Shown here: positions 26,807 to 35,392 of the stretch, in pieces
How the letters are laid out: each line of letters begins with the position of its first letter
How positions within the stretch are numbered: position 1 is the first letter of the stretch
From: Leisingera thetidis
GTDB taxonomy: Bacteria > Pseudomonadota > Alphaproteobacteria > Rhodobacterales > Rhodobacteraceae
Direction of reading: 5' to 3'
Length of the DNA stretch: 64,000 nt
Assembly (NCBI RefSeq): GCF_025857195.1
Contig: NZ_CP109787.1
Coordinates: 1,429,501-1,493,500 of the forward strand
Notes under the pieces: generated by a model
Told to the model about the DNA's origin: nothing
The model's input: only the letters and a program-made list of their open reading frames with translations
Databases searched by the model: none
Translations under genes and position numbers: made by a program

Positions 26807-27214
26807 ATGAAGCTCTTTCTTTCGGTGGCTGTTGGGGTCTTTTTGGGCGGAGCATTGTGGAGCGTTGCTAAGCACATGGTGCCTCTCACCATCGTTGGTA
26901 AAGCTGTTTCGCCGCACCTAGATACCCATTCGGTCACAGTAAGTTACATCGATATGATCTCGCTGATGTTGACCGGAGTAACGGTGATTCTAGCGGCGTT
27001 GGGTTTTGTAGTTGCGGTCTTGGCCATCGTTGGTTGGAAGTCGATTAGCTCTATCGCCGCCGCATCAGCTCAAGAAGTGGTGAAAAACTCCCTCCTGAGC
27101 GGAGGTGAGTTGGACTTGGCGGTAAGAAAGGAAGTCCGAGACATCTTTAAGTATCATGGCATTGAAGCTGTCGACACGGAGTTTGATGAGAACGGAGAAG
27201 AGAATGGGGCGTGA
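26807..27214 (+). CDS. Small membrane protein, first gene of a three-gene cassette
   Basis: 135 residues with two hydrophobic segments (residues 2-20 and about 50-77: MLTGVTVILAALGFVVAVLAIVG). A cytosolic helical C-terminus ends in an acidic tail (DTEFDENGEENGA). No family recognised. The last 11 bases overlap the start of the ImmA-like peptidase gene, so both proteins are probably made together. A membrane sensor or effector paired with a protease is plausible but inferred. Confidence 0.62.
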   Translation: MKLFLSVAVGVFLGGALWSVAKHMVPLTIVGKAVSPHLDTHSVTVSYIDMISLMLTGVTVILAALGFVVAVLAIVGWKSISSIAAASAQEVVKNSLLSGGELDLAVRKEVRDIFKYHGIEAVDTEFDENGEENGA

Positions 27215-27701
27215 GTGGGAGAGGATTTCGGAACCTGAGAGGGCCGTTATTTTACCGTTCTTGCAACACGTACCTGTTAAAGTGGCAGGTATAGCTCGTG
27301 CTCTTGGTCTCGAGGTCAAATCGGCTACGTTGAAGCCTAGAATTTCAGGTCAAATTCAACCTTCTGCTACCAGCGTGTCAGGATTTCGAATTCGTATCAA
27401 TCGTCACGAACCTAAAGTTAGGCAGAGGTTTACGGTCGCTCATGAGGTTGGCCACTACTTGCTTCATAGAGAGTATATCGGTGATGGCTTAGAAGACACG
27501 ATACTATACCGTTCGACACTTTCAGACGCTCGCGAGGCCGAGGCTAACCGCTTGGCCGCAGATCTGATCCTACCTCAGCACCTAGTGCGTCAACTCTTGC
27601 GGGAACTTGGCGGCAGCGTTACAAGCGAAGTGGTGAAGGTAATGGCAGCAAGATTCGAAGTTTCGGAAGCTGCGATGAAGATCAGACTGGGGCTTAGTTG
27701 A
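27204..27701 (+). CDS. ImmA/IrrE-family zinc metallopeptidase
   Basis: 165 residues. The zinc motif is RFTVAHEVGHYLLHRE, with the third ligand in the glutamate-rich EAEANRLAADLILP that follows, the standard ImmA/IrrE order. Relatives cleave phage or mobile-element repressors, or act with toxin modules. I chose ATG 27204 (MGREWERISE) because it gives the 11-base overlap with the upstream gene. A longer frame exists from 27156. The stop TGA is immediately followed by the TTG start of the next gene in the same frame. Confidence 0.85.
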   Translation: MGREWERISEPERAVILPFLQHVPVKVAGIARALGLEVKSATLKPRISGQIQPSATSVSGFRIRINRHEPKVRQRFTVAHEVGHYLLHREYIGDGLEDTILYRSTLSDAREAEANRLAADLILPQHLVRQLLRELGGSVTSEVVKVMAARFEVSEAAMKIRLGLS

Positions 27702-28808
27702 TTGGCTATAGATCTATTTGAAGCAAAGTATATTCCCACAATTTTTTTGAGGCAATCTGAACTTCAAGCGGTATCTGAGCTTCCAGAAGCCACTAAGGAA
27801 TCCCTCTGCCCAATTTTTTGCTTGAAGCCATGGGCAACATGCAAGTTCCTTTCTCAGGCCGTTGACAAAATTGAGGCGGTATTTGGTGCCAACCGAAAGT
27901 ATTTTTTGGACATTGATCCATTTTATGAAGTTGAGGAAGTGAAGCGCGAAGCGCAAGAGGAGTTCTTGGCGCTGGTGGATGAAGAGAATGCGGTGCAAAA
28001 CTGGATCGAATTTCTGGAAGGTTACCCGAATGCTTCCCCCTGTATTCAAATGCACAATTCTACGCTTGAAAGCGTTGGGCAACAGATCCAAGCGTTCACT
28101 GAGATGGACAGACCCTTTCTTATTCGGCTGAATCACGGAGGCGGAAACGGCCGTGACTGGTCAGAAATTGTAGACTTGGTTTGTCAGACCGATCATTCGA
28201 ACTTTGGCTTTGTGATCGATCTGGAGTGGAGTAAGGATCTTCTAAGCCGTATTGAATGGGCTGACAGAATTGTAAAAAGGGTAGTTGCTAACCGAGGTGA
28301 CGGCATTCCCGTCTGCGTTAATGGAAGTAGTTTCCCGAACAGTTTTACTCAATTCGAAGACGGGGGAACTGCTCCATTGCTGGAACGGCTTGCCTTTCAG
28401 AACTTGGTTTCCAACAACAACCAGGCGAGGCTGATCTACGGCGATTGGGCAAGCAGCCGCCCTCCGGGGGAAAGTCTTCCTATCAAAGCTGAAATCCCAC
28501 CACGCATAGATCTTCCTTATGCGAATGGTTGGGAGTTTTTCCGCTATAGGCGGGATGATGGAGGCTACCGCCAGGCTGCAACACAAGCGCTTGCGAGCCC
28601 AAGTTACCCCCACGGCGTAGATATCTGGGGAACGTACCTAATAGCCTCGACCGCTCAAAGCGAAGCGTTTGATCCGAAAGATGCTTCTTTGATTGGGCAC
28701 CCCAAGAAAGCGGCGGCAGCCAGGATCAACATTCACCTATACAGGCAGCAGAACTTCGAAAACTTCAATCCAGCGCCAGACACTGACGACGATTTTGAGG
28801 ATATTTGA
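27702..28808 (+). CDS. Beta-family-like protein (phage/defence-associated)
   Basis: 368 residues. The N-terminus YIPTIFLRQSELQAVSELPEATKESLCPIFCLKPW resembles the opening of the so-called beta family proteins found in phages and genomic islands, often beside ImmA/IrrE peptidases. The rest is an alpha/beta fold, possibly a barrel (RPFLIRLNHGGGNGRDW, FGFVIDLEWSKDLL, IPVCVNGSSF). Activity unknown. The TTG start directly after the preceding stop keeps the same reading frame and leaves only a few residues before the conserved part. Lower GC than flanking genes. The family call is from memory. Confidence 0.6.
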   Translation: MAIDLFEAKYIPTIFLRQSELQAVSELPEATKESLCPIFCLKPWATCKFLSQAVDKIEAVFGANRKYFLDIDPFYEVEEVKREAQEEFLALVDEENAVQNWIEFLEGYPNASPCIQMHNSTLESVGQQIQAFTEMDRPFLIRLNHGGGNGRDWSEIVDLVCQTDHSNFGFVIDLEWSKDLLSRIEWADRIVKRVVANRGDGIPVCVNGSSFPNSFTQFEDGGTAPLLERLAFQNLVSNNNQARLIYGDWASSRPPGESLPIKAEIPPRIDLPYANGWEFFRYRRDDGGYRQAATQALASPSYPHGVDIWGTYLIASTAQSEAFDPKDASLIGHPKKAAAARINIHLYRQQNFENFNPAPDTDDDFEDI

Positions 28809-29061
28809 TTTTTCACGCCGCAGTTTGACTTGTGCGCAAAGCTCAGGCCTGTTCGGATGACAAATCGGTTCCAAGTTCGCCCCTCCCGATTTCTTCCGTT
28901 GTTATTCCTAAGGGCATGTTTTTCCATCGGTAATCTCGTTCTTGGAAATGTCCGCAAGTTTTAGGGCTAGTTCCAAGTTCGGGAACGCGATTTCAGCAGA
29001 CTTCTTGCCGCCGCATTCGCGTTAAAACCCTGTTTTACGGGCCTTTCAGGGGGGGGGAGTT

Positions 29062-29279
29062 TGCAACGGGAAGTGTCCCAGATTTGCCTTCAAGCACCAT
29101 ATCAGCCATTTTGCCAGGTATTGAAGGACAAACACTCCGGGCCTCATTCCAGGTTCAAGCCTGCCTGAAAGCCCTTTTTTGTATGACCCTATCCGGGTTC
29201 TTCCGGGGTCTTCCGGCCTCTTCCGGTTACTGCAATATGAAGTGTCTCCTAACAGCGGGGCGGGACGCTTCGCATTGCA
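29062..29279 (+). repeat. Right-edge cluster of the 18-bp GGGACACTTC motif
   Basis: Three copies: 29062-29079 on the minus strand (an exact inverse of the copy at 15425), 29231-29248 on the minus strand (GAGACACTTCATATTGCA) and 29262-29279 on the plus strand (GGGACGCTTCGCATTGCA). Between them, at about 29191-29225, is a short decamer repeat built on TTCCGG. The whole 28.81-29.61 kb gap otherwise shows no convincing gene; the open frames in it have no ribosome sites or family features. Confidence 0.68.
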
Positions 29280-29610
29280 GGGCCGGGAACTCCGCCGCCC
29301 GAACCGTGAAACGCGCAGGGGGGAGGAGAAGGGAAGCGCGGTCATGCTCCGGCCCCCTGGCCGGGCTGGGGACGCTGCAGCGGCAGCCGTATCATGCCCG
29401 GCGGTGCTGCCGGAAAAGCAGCCTGGCCCGGGCGTCCCCTGTCAACAACATACTCTTTACTTCGAAATGGCCCTGGAACGGGAGCATAACCGTACCGCAA
29501 ACAGTAAGTTGAATGCAGAGCAATAGACAGGCGGGTTTTCCTGACTTCAGGTCAATCCACGCGGCATTCGGCCATTGACGCGCTCAGGCAGGCGGAACAG
29601 TGTCGGTAGC

Positions 29611-32415
29611 ATGAGCACCGGCCTGACAATCTCCCGCATACCCCGTCCCTTCGACCCCGAGCTCGGCGCCGAGGCGCGCAGCCTGGTGCCGGAGCTGTCC
29701 GGCGATCCGGCCGCGCTGGTTGCGGGCGCCTGCGGCTCCAGCCCGTACCTCAAGGAACTGACGGCGCGCGAGGCCGGCTGGCTGCCGCAAGCGCTGCACG
29801 ATCCCTCAGCCGCGCTGCACGGCGTATTTGCGGACTGCCGGGCGCTGGAGGGCAGCCGCCTGAAGCCCGGCCTGCGCCAGGCCAAGCGGCGGCTGGCGCT
29901 GCTGACGGCGCTCTGCGACCTGTCCGGCGGCTGGAGCCTGGAGCAGGTGACCGGGGCGCTGACGGATTTCGGCGCGCTGTGCGCGGATGTGGCCATCAAG
30001 GCGGAAATCGCCGCCCTGATCCGGCGCAAAAAACTGCCCGGCCTGACCGAAGACGACGTGGAGACCGCGGGCGGGCTCACCATCCTGGCAATGGGCAAGA
30101 TGGGCGCGCATGAGCTGAACTACAGCTCCGACATCGACCTGATCTGCCTGTTCGACGAAACCCGGTTCGACCCGGATGATTTCTATGACGCGCGCCAGGG
30201 CATGGTGCGCGCGACCAAGAACATGTGCGCCGCCCTCAGCGACCGCACCGGCGACGGCTACGTGTTCCGCACCGACCTGCGGCTGCGGCCCGACCCGGCG
30301 GTCACCCCGGTCTGCCTCGCCATGGAAGCGGCCGAGCGCTACTACGAAAGCCTGGGCCGCACCTGGGAGCGCGCCGCCTACATCAAGGCGCGCCCCTGCG
30401 CGGGCGACATTGCCGCGGGGGAGCGGTTCCTGAACACCCTGCGCCCCTTCGTCTGGCGGCGGCATCTGGATTTCGCCGCCATCCAGGACGCCCATGACAT
30501 CCGCCTGCGCATCCGCGAGAACAAGGGCACCGGCGGCGCGCTGCATGTGCCGGGCCACGACATGAAGCTGGGCCGCGGCGGCATCCGCGAGATCGAGTTC
30601 TTCACCCAGACCCGGCAGCTGATCGCGGGCGGGCGCGATGAAACCCTGCGCCTGCGCGGCACCGTCGAGGGGCTGGCCGCGCTGGCCGCCAAGGGCTGGG
30701 TGCCGCCGGACACGGCAGCAACCCTCACCGCCCACTACCGCGCCCACCGCGAGGTCGAGCACCGCATCCAGATGGTGCATGACGCACAGACCCACCAGAT
30801 GCCGAAGTCCGCGGACGGCATCGCCCGGATCGCCTGCCTGATGGACCGGAACCCGGAGGACCTGCTGACGGGCATCAGGGGGCGGCTGGAAGAGGTCCAT
30901 GCGCTGACCGAGGGCTTCTTTTCCCCCGGCGCCGCTGCGGCGCCTGCGGCGCTGCCGGCCGCGAGCGCCGAGCTGGACGGTGCCGTCATCGCCCGCTGGC
31001 CGACCTATCCGGCGCTGCGCTCCTCCCGCGGCGCGCGGATTTTCGAACGGCTGAAGCCGGAGCTTCTGGCGCGCGTCGCCAAGACCGCCAAACCGGCCGA
31101 AACCCTGGTGGCGCTGGACGGTTTCCTGGCCGGGCTTCCGGCGGGGGTGCAGCTGTTCTCGCTGTTCGGCGCAAATCCGCAGCTGATCGATCTGCTGGTC
31201 GACATTGCCGGCACCTCGCGCGAGCTTGCCAGTTTCCTGTCGCGCAATTCCGGGGTGTTCGATGCGGTGATCGGCGGCTCCTTCTTCGACCCCTGGCCGG
31301 GAGCGGACAGGCTGCGGGCGGAACTGCAAAACCGGCTGTCGCAGGAAAGCGACTACGAGGCCCGGCTGGATGGCACCCGCCGCTGGTGCAAGGAATGGCA
31401 TTTCCGCATCGGCGTGCATCACCTGCGCGGGCTGATCGACGGCCAGCAGGCCGGCGCCCAATATGCCGAGCTGGCCGAGGTGGTGATTGCCGGGATCGCC
31501 CCGGAGGTGGTGGCCCAGTTCGCCCGCAAGCACGGCCCCCCTCCGGGCCGCGGCGCCGCGGTTCTGGCGATGGGCTCGCTGGGGGCAGGGCAGATCCATT
31601 CGCAATCCGATCTCGACATGATCGTGATCTACGATCCGGGCGATGCCGAGATGTCCGAAGGGAAACGGCCGCTGGCCACGCGCCCCTATTACGCCCGCCT
31701 GACCCAGGCGTTTGTCACCGCGCTGTCGGCACCGATGGCGCAGGGCCGCCTCTATGAGGTCGACATGCGCCTGCGCCCCTCCGGCACCCAGGGGCCGGTG
31801 GCGGTCAGCCTGGCGGGGTTCACCCTCTACCAGCAGAACGAGGCCTGGGTCTGGGAGCATCTGGCGCTGACGCGCGCCCGCGTGGTTGCCGGGGATGCCG
31901 GCCTGGCGGCGGAAATCGAGGATTTCCGCACCGGTTTCCTGTCGGAGCCGCGGCAGCAGGACAAGGTGCTGCGCGAAGTGGCGCAGATGCGCACGCGGCT
32001 TGCCGCGGCCAAGGTGCCCGCGGGCGTCTGGGACGCCAAGAACGGCGCCGGGCGGATGATGGACATCGAACTCCTGTCGCAGGCGGGAGCGCTCACTTCG
32101 GACACCGTGGCCCGCGATGTGGCCACGGGACTGGGCGGTGCTGTCGCTGCCGGATGGCTGAATGACGCGGATGCAGAATACCTGGCGGCCGGTTACCGGC
32201 TATTCTGGTCGGTGCAATGCGCAGCGCAGCTGCTGTCCGGCAAGGCCTCCGCGGCCGAAACGGTTGGCGAGGGCGGGGCGCAGTTCCTCTGCCGCACCAC
32301 CGGATTTGCCCGGCTGGAGACGCTGGAGCAGGAGCTGCAGGCCCGCTACACCCGCTGCGCCGCGATCATAGCGGAAGCCTTGGCAACGGAGGGGGCGGAT
32401 GAAGGGCAGCACTGA
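29611..32415 (+). CDS. glnE: Glutamine synthetase adenylyltransferase/adenylyl-removing enzyme (GlnE)
   Basis: 934 residues, the usual length. It adenylylates and de-adenylylates glutamine synthetase to tune nitrogen assimilation, responding to PII. Both nucleotidyltransferase domains are intact: LAMGKMGAHELNYSSDIDLICLFDE in the N-terminal half and VLAMGSLGAGQIHSQSDLDMIVIYD in the C-terminal half. Each is followed by its own helical domain, with GLIDGQQAGAQYAELAEVVI between them. The start is MSTGLTISRIPRPFDPE at 29611. It marks the return to core sequence right of the island. Confidence 0.95.
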   Translation: MSTGLTISRIPRPFDPELGAEARSLVPELSGDPAALVAGACGSSPYLKELTAREAGWLPQALHDPSAALHGVFADCRALEGSRLKPGLRQAKRRLALLTALCDLSGGWSLEQVTGALTDFGALCADVAIKAEIAALIRRKKLPGLTEDDVETAGGLTILAMGKMGAHELNYSSDIDLICLFDETRFDPDDFYDARQGMVRATKNMCAALSDRTGDGYVFRTDLRLRPDPAVTPVCLAMEAAERYYESLGRTWERAAYIKARPCAGDIAAGERFLNTLRPFVWRRHLDFAAIQDAHDIRLRIRENKGTGGALHVPGHDMKLGRGGIREIEFFTQTRQLIAGGRDETLRLRGTVEGLAALAAKGWVPPDTAATLTAHYRAHREVEHRIQMVHDAQTHQMPKSADGIARIACLMDRNPEDLLTGIRGRLEEVHALTEGFFSPGAAAAPAALPAASAELDGAVIARWPTYPALRSSRGARIFERLKPELLARVAKTAKPAETLVALDGFLAGLPAGVQLFSLFGANPQLIDLLVDIAGTSRELASFLSRNSGVFDAVIGGSFFDPWPGADRLRAELQNRLSQESDYEARLDGTRRWCKEWHFRIGVHHLRGLIDGQQAGAQYAELAEVVIAGIAPEVVAQFARKHGPPPGRGAAVLAMGSLGAGQIHSQSDLDMIVIYDPGDAEMSEGKRPLATRPYYARLTQAFVTALSAPMAQGRLYEVDMRLRPSGTQGPVAVSLAGFTLYQQNEAWVWEHLALTRARVVAGDAGLAAEIEDFRTGFLSEPRQQDKVLREVAQMRTRLAAAKVPAGVWDAKNGAGRMMDIELLSQAGALTSDTVARDVATGLGGAVAAGWLNDADAEYLAAGYRLFWSVQCAAQLLSGKASAAETVGEGGAQFLCRTTGFARLETLEQELQARYTRCAAIIAEALATEGADEGQH

Positions 32416-32668
32416 ACAGGACCCGCGCGGTCTGATCTACGAATCCTACCGGATCGACGGCATTTCGGATGCGCAATGCCGCAGCATCTTCTTTGACTGG
32501 GCGCTGGGCATGGACGCGGCCCGCGACAGCCGGGAAGACATCCGCACCCTGCTGGAGATCTACGGCAACGCCAATCCGGACCATCCGATGACCGCGGTGC
32601 TGCGCGACGGGCTGCAAGCCGGCGCCGCCCCGCGCCGCCGCGGCGGCTGGCGCTCGCGCCCGCGCTGA
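32399..32668 (+). CDS. Small conserved hypothetical protein coupled to glnE
   Basis: 89 residues. DPRGLIYESYRIDGISDAQCRSIFFDWALGM reads as a well-formed helical domain, followed by a second helical stretch (REDIRTLLEIYGNANPDHPMTAVLRDGL) and a basic tail. The start overlaps the end of glnE by 17 bases, so translation is probably coupled. Function unknown. Confidence 0.7.
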   Translation: MKGSTEQDPRGLIYESYRIDGISDAQCRSIFFDWALGMDAARDSREDIRTLLEIYGNANPDHPMTAVLRDGLQAGAAPRRRGGWRSRPR

Positions 32669-32842
32669 CCCCTGCGGCGGTGCAGCAGCGGGCCTGGCCG
32701 GGGCAAATGTTACCCGGCCATCAACATTCGTTAATTTTTCGATAAATTGTCCCAATTCCGCCCTGTTTGGCGCGCATCCTGCCCTTGACCCCGCCAGCCG
32801 GACCCCGCCCGGCGGCAGCACAATACGGTAAGGAGCAGAGCC

Positions 32843-33511
32843 ATGAAGATCATCCGCAGCCTCGCACTTGTCTCCCTCGGGCTGATGGCCTCGGCCTGCG
32901 CCTCGGTCGACATGCCGTCGCGCAACCTGCCGTTCGAGCCGGCCCCCGATGCCGCGGTGCGCGTGCCCGAAGGCTATGAGCCGCTGCCGCAGGCCGACCC
33001 GGTGCCGGCCTTGCGGATCAGCGGCGTGACCGTGGAGGTGCCGCGCAGCCTGACCGTTTCGGAGACCAACAGCTACCTGCCCAAGGGGGACATCGTCTGG
33101 CGCGAGGACCCGCTGGGCGACCGCTATGCCCAGGTGCAGGCCATTGTTCAGCACGCCATGACCGCAGGCAGCGCCGGGCTGGACGGTCCGATCGGTGCCC
33201 ATCTGCATGTCGAGGTGCTGCGCTTCCACGCGCTGACCCAGAAAGCCCGCTATACCACCGGCGGCATCCACGCCATCACCTTCCGGATGCGGCTGACCGA
33301 TCCGGCCACCGGCGCGCTGCTGCGCCCAGAGCGGACCGTAGAGGCCGACCTCAAGGCCTTCGGCGGCGCCCGTGCGCTGGAAGCCATGGCCCGCGGCCAG
33401 ACCCAGAAGGTGCGCATCACCGGCCATCTCGCCAATGTGATCCGCCAGGAGCTGACCCGGCCCGGCAGCTACCGCACCCCCCGGCTCGGCCTGCTGCAGA
33501 TGCTGCAGTAA
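32843..33511 (+). CDS. Outer-membrane-type lipoprotein, conserved hypothetical (DUF6778-like)
   Basis: 222 residues with a lipoprotein signal ending in the lipobox LMASAC (cysteine near residue 20). The mature part contains VTVEVPRSLTVSETNSYLPKGDIVWREDPLGDRYAQVQAIVQHAM and ITFRMRLTDPATGALLRPERTV, an alpha/beta fold common in marine Rhodobacterales lipoproteins. AAGGAGCAG lies upstream of the ATG. AT-rich sequence at 32730-32760 may be the promoter. Role unknown. Confidence 0.75.
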   Translation: MKIIRSLALVSLGLMASACASVDMPSRNLPFEPAPDAAVRVPEGYEPLPQADPVPALRISGVTVEVPRSLTVSETNSYLPKGDIVWREDPLGDRYAQVQAIVQHAMTAGSAGLDGPIGAHLHVEVLRFHALTQKARYTTGGIHAITFRMRLTDPATGALLRPERTVEADLKAFGGARALEAMARGQTQKVRITGHLANVIRQELTRPGSYRTPRLGLLQMLQ

Positions 33512-33574
33512 TCTGCCGGGGCAGGGGGCCGCAGCGCCTCTTCCCTTGCCCGGGCGACAGCGATATGAGGAGGC

Positions 33575-34789
33575 ATGACAGCCTCCTCAGATGCGCTCCA
33601 GCGCCCCCGCGTGAAAATGAAGCCCAAGTCGAACGCCCGCGCCATCCGGCACGGGTTTCCCTGGGTCTACGCCAATGAACTGGTGACCGACCGCCGCACC
33701 CGCAAGCTGGCGCCCGGCACCCTGGCGGTGCTCGAGGACGAGGCGCAGCGCCCGCTGGGGCTGGTCTCGGTGAACCCCGAAAGCAAGATCATCGCCCGCA
33801 TGCTCGACCGCGACCCGGAGGCGGTGATCGATCAGGCCTGGTTCGCCGCCCGCCTGTCGCGGGCGCAGGAAATGCGCGCGCAGCTTTATGATGCGCCCTT
33901 CTACCGGCTGGTGCATGCCGAATCCGACGGTCTGCCCGGCGTGGTGATCGACCGCTTCGGCGCCGCCTGCGTGGTGCAGCCCAATGCCGCCTGGGCCGAA
34001 ACCCATCTGGAGGCGCTCACCGCGGCGCTGGCCGAAGTGACCGGCGCCGAAGTGATCCTGAAAAACGCCGCCGGCCGCACCCGCGCGCTGGAAGGGCTGG
34101 ACGACCGGAACCAGACCCTGCTGGGCGCGGCCCCCGCCGCGCCGGTGCCGGTGATGATGAACGGTGCGACCTACATGGCCGACCTCACCGGCGGCCAGAA
34201 AACCGGCCTGTTCTATGACCAGCGCGAAAACCATGCCTTTGCCGCCCGCCTCACCGCACCCGGCGCCAGGGTGCTGGACGTGTTCTCCCACGCCGGCGGC
34301 TTCGGCCTGGCGATGCTGGCGGGCGGGGCCGGGCACGCAACCTGCATCGACGGCTCCGCCGCGGCGCTGGAGCTGGCCGCGCAGGGCGCCGCCGCCAGCG
34401 GCCATCAGGACAAGTTCACCGCCCGCCAGGGCGACGCCTTCGAGGTGCTGACGGCCCTCGGCGAAGCGGGCGAGAGCTTTGACGCGGTGATCTGCGACCC
34501 GCCCGCCTTTGCGCCCTCGAAACAGGCGCTGGAGGCGGGCCTGCGCGCCTATGAGCGGGTGGCCAAACTGGCGGCGCCGCTGGTGAAACCGGGCGGCTAT
34601 CTCGGCCTGTGCTCCTGCTCGCATGCGGCCGACCTGGCCAGGTTCCGCAACGCCTCGGCGCGCGGCATCGGCAAGGCGGGCCGCCGCAGCACCCTGATCC
34701 ACACCGGCTACGCAGGCCCCGACCATCCGCAGCTGCCGCAGCTGGCCGAAAGCGGCTATCTCAAAGCTGTCTTCTTCCGGCTGGACTGA
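33575..34789 (+). CDS. Class I SAM-dependent RNA methyltransferase (RlmI-like, PUA plus Rossmann)
   Basis: 404 residues. An N-terminal PUA-like region (ARAIRHGFPWVYANELVTDRR) is followed by a linker domain and a Rossmann methyltransferase. GGQKTGLFYDQREN is typical of RlmI/RlmL relatives, VLDVFSHAGGFGLAMLAGGA is the SAM motif and CDPPAFAPSK is the catalytic motif. It probably methylates a cytidine of 23S rRNA, by family. A PIN-domain gene follows six bases downstream; this pair occurs together in Rhodobacter relatives. Confidence 0.88.
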   Translation: MTASSDALQRPRVKMKPKSNARAIRHGFPWVYANELVTDRRTRKLAPGTLAVLEDEAQRPLGLVSVNPESKIIARMLDRDPEAVIDQAWFAARLSRAQEMRAQLYDAPFYRLVHAESDGLPGVVIDRFGAACVVQPNAAWAETHLEALTAALAEVTGAEVILKNAAGRTRALEGLDDRNQTLLGAAPAAPVPVMMNGATYMADLTGGQKTGLFYDQRENHAFAARLTAPGARVLDVFSHAGGFGLAMLAGGAGHATCIDGSAAALELAAQGAAASGHQDKFTARQGDAFEVLTALGEAGESFDAVICDPPAFAPSKQALEAGLRAYERVAKLAAPLVKPGGYLGLCSCSHAADLARFRNASARGIGKAGRRSTLIHTGYAGPDHPQLPQLAESGYLKAVFFRLD

Positions 34790-34794
34790 CCCAG

Positions 34795-35343
34795 GTGAAG
34801 CTGCTTCTGGACACCTGCGTCCTCTACCCGACGGTGATGCGCGAGATGCTGCTGGGCGCCGCCGGACTGGGCCATTTCACCCCGCTCTGGTCCGCCCGCA
34901 TTCTCGAGGAATGGGCGCGCGCCGCCCAGAAACTCGGCCCCCAAGGCACCGCCCAGGCGAGGGCCGAGATCGCCCTGGCCCGCGCCGCCTGGCCAAAGGC
35001 CGAAGTGGCCCCGGCGCCGGGCACCGAGGCCCGCCTCTGGCTGCCCGACAGCGCCGACATCCATGTGCTGGCCGCCGCCGTCACCGGCCACGCCGACGGC
35101 ATTGTCACTTTGAATAACAAGGACTTCCCGCGCCACACCCTGGCCGAGGAAGGGCTGGAGCGCTTCGGCCCCGATGAACTCCTCTACCGGTTCTGGCTCG
35201 CAGACGGCACTGGCATGGACACCCTTGGCGCACGGATCCTGGCCGAGGCCAACCGCCTCTCCGGCGGCGGCTGGGAAATCCGTCCGCTGCTCAAGAAAGC
35301 CCGCCTGCCAAGGCTCGCCAAGGCCCTCTCTTCTTCTTTGTAA
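34795..35343 (+). CDS. PIN-domain protein
   Basis: 182 residues from a GTG. It opens with the PIN signature VKLLLDTCVLYPTVMREMLL (first acidic residue). A central DSADIHVLAAAVTGHADGIVTLNNKDFP carries the other acidic residues expected for a nuclease. There is no antitoxin gene beside it. It is linked to the RNA methyltransferase upstream, so an RNA-processing role is more likely than a toxin role; this is inference. Confidence 0.8.
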   Translation: MKLLLDTCVLYPTVMREMLLGAAGLGHFTPLWSARILEEWARAAQKLGPQGTAQARAEIALARAAWPKAEVAPAPGTEARLWLPDSADIHVLAAAVTGHADGIVTLNNKDFPRHTLAEEGLERFGPDELLYRFWLADGTGMDTLGARILAEANRLSGGGWEIRPLLKKARLPRLAKALSSSL

Positions 35344-35359
35344 AAATACTCCGGGGAGT

Positions 35360-35379
35360 TTGAGGGGCCGGCCCCTCAA
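35360..35379. terminator. Bidirectional terminator palindrome
   Basis: A perfect 20-bp palindrome, TTGAGGGGCC followed by GGCCCCTCAA, between the convergent PIN-domain and M48 peptidase genes. It can serve both transcripts. Confidence 0.65.
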
Positions 35380-35392
35380 GCCTTGAGCCATA

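Noticed and set aside
29084..29526. Open frames of 115-142 codons between the island edge and glnE
   Set aside because: They overlap the IS-like repeats, have no ribosome site and no recognisable protein features.
29806..31860. 684-residue minus-strand open frame
   Set aside because: Antisense shadow of glnE; the glnE frame has all catalytic motifs.
34795..35343. PIN-domain gene as a toxin of a toxin-antitoxin pair
   Set aside because: No antitoxin-sized gene is adjacent, and the gene is tied to an RNA methyltransferase in a conserved order.
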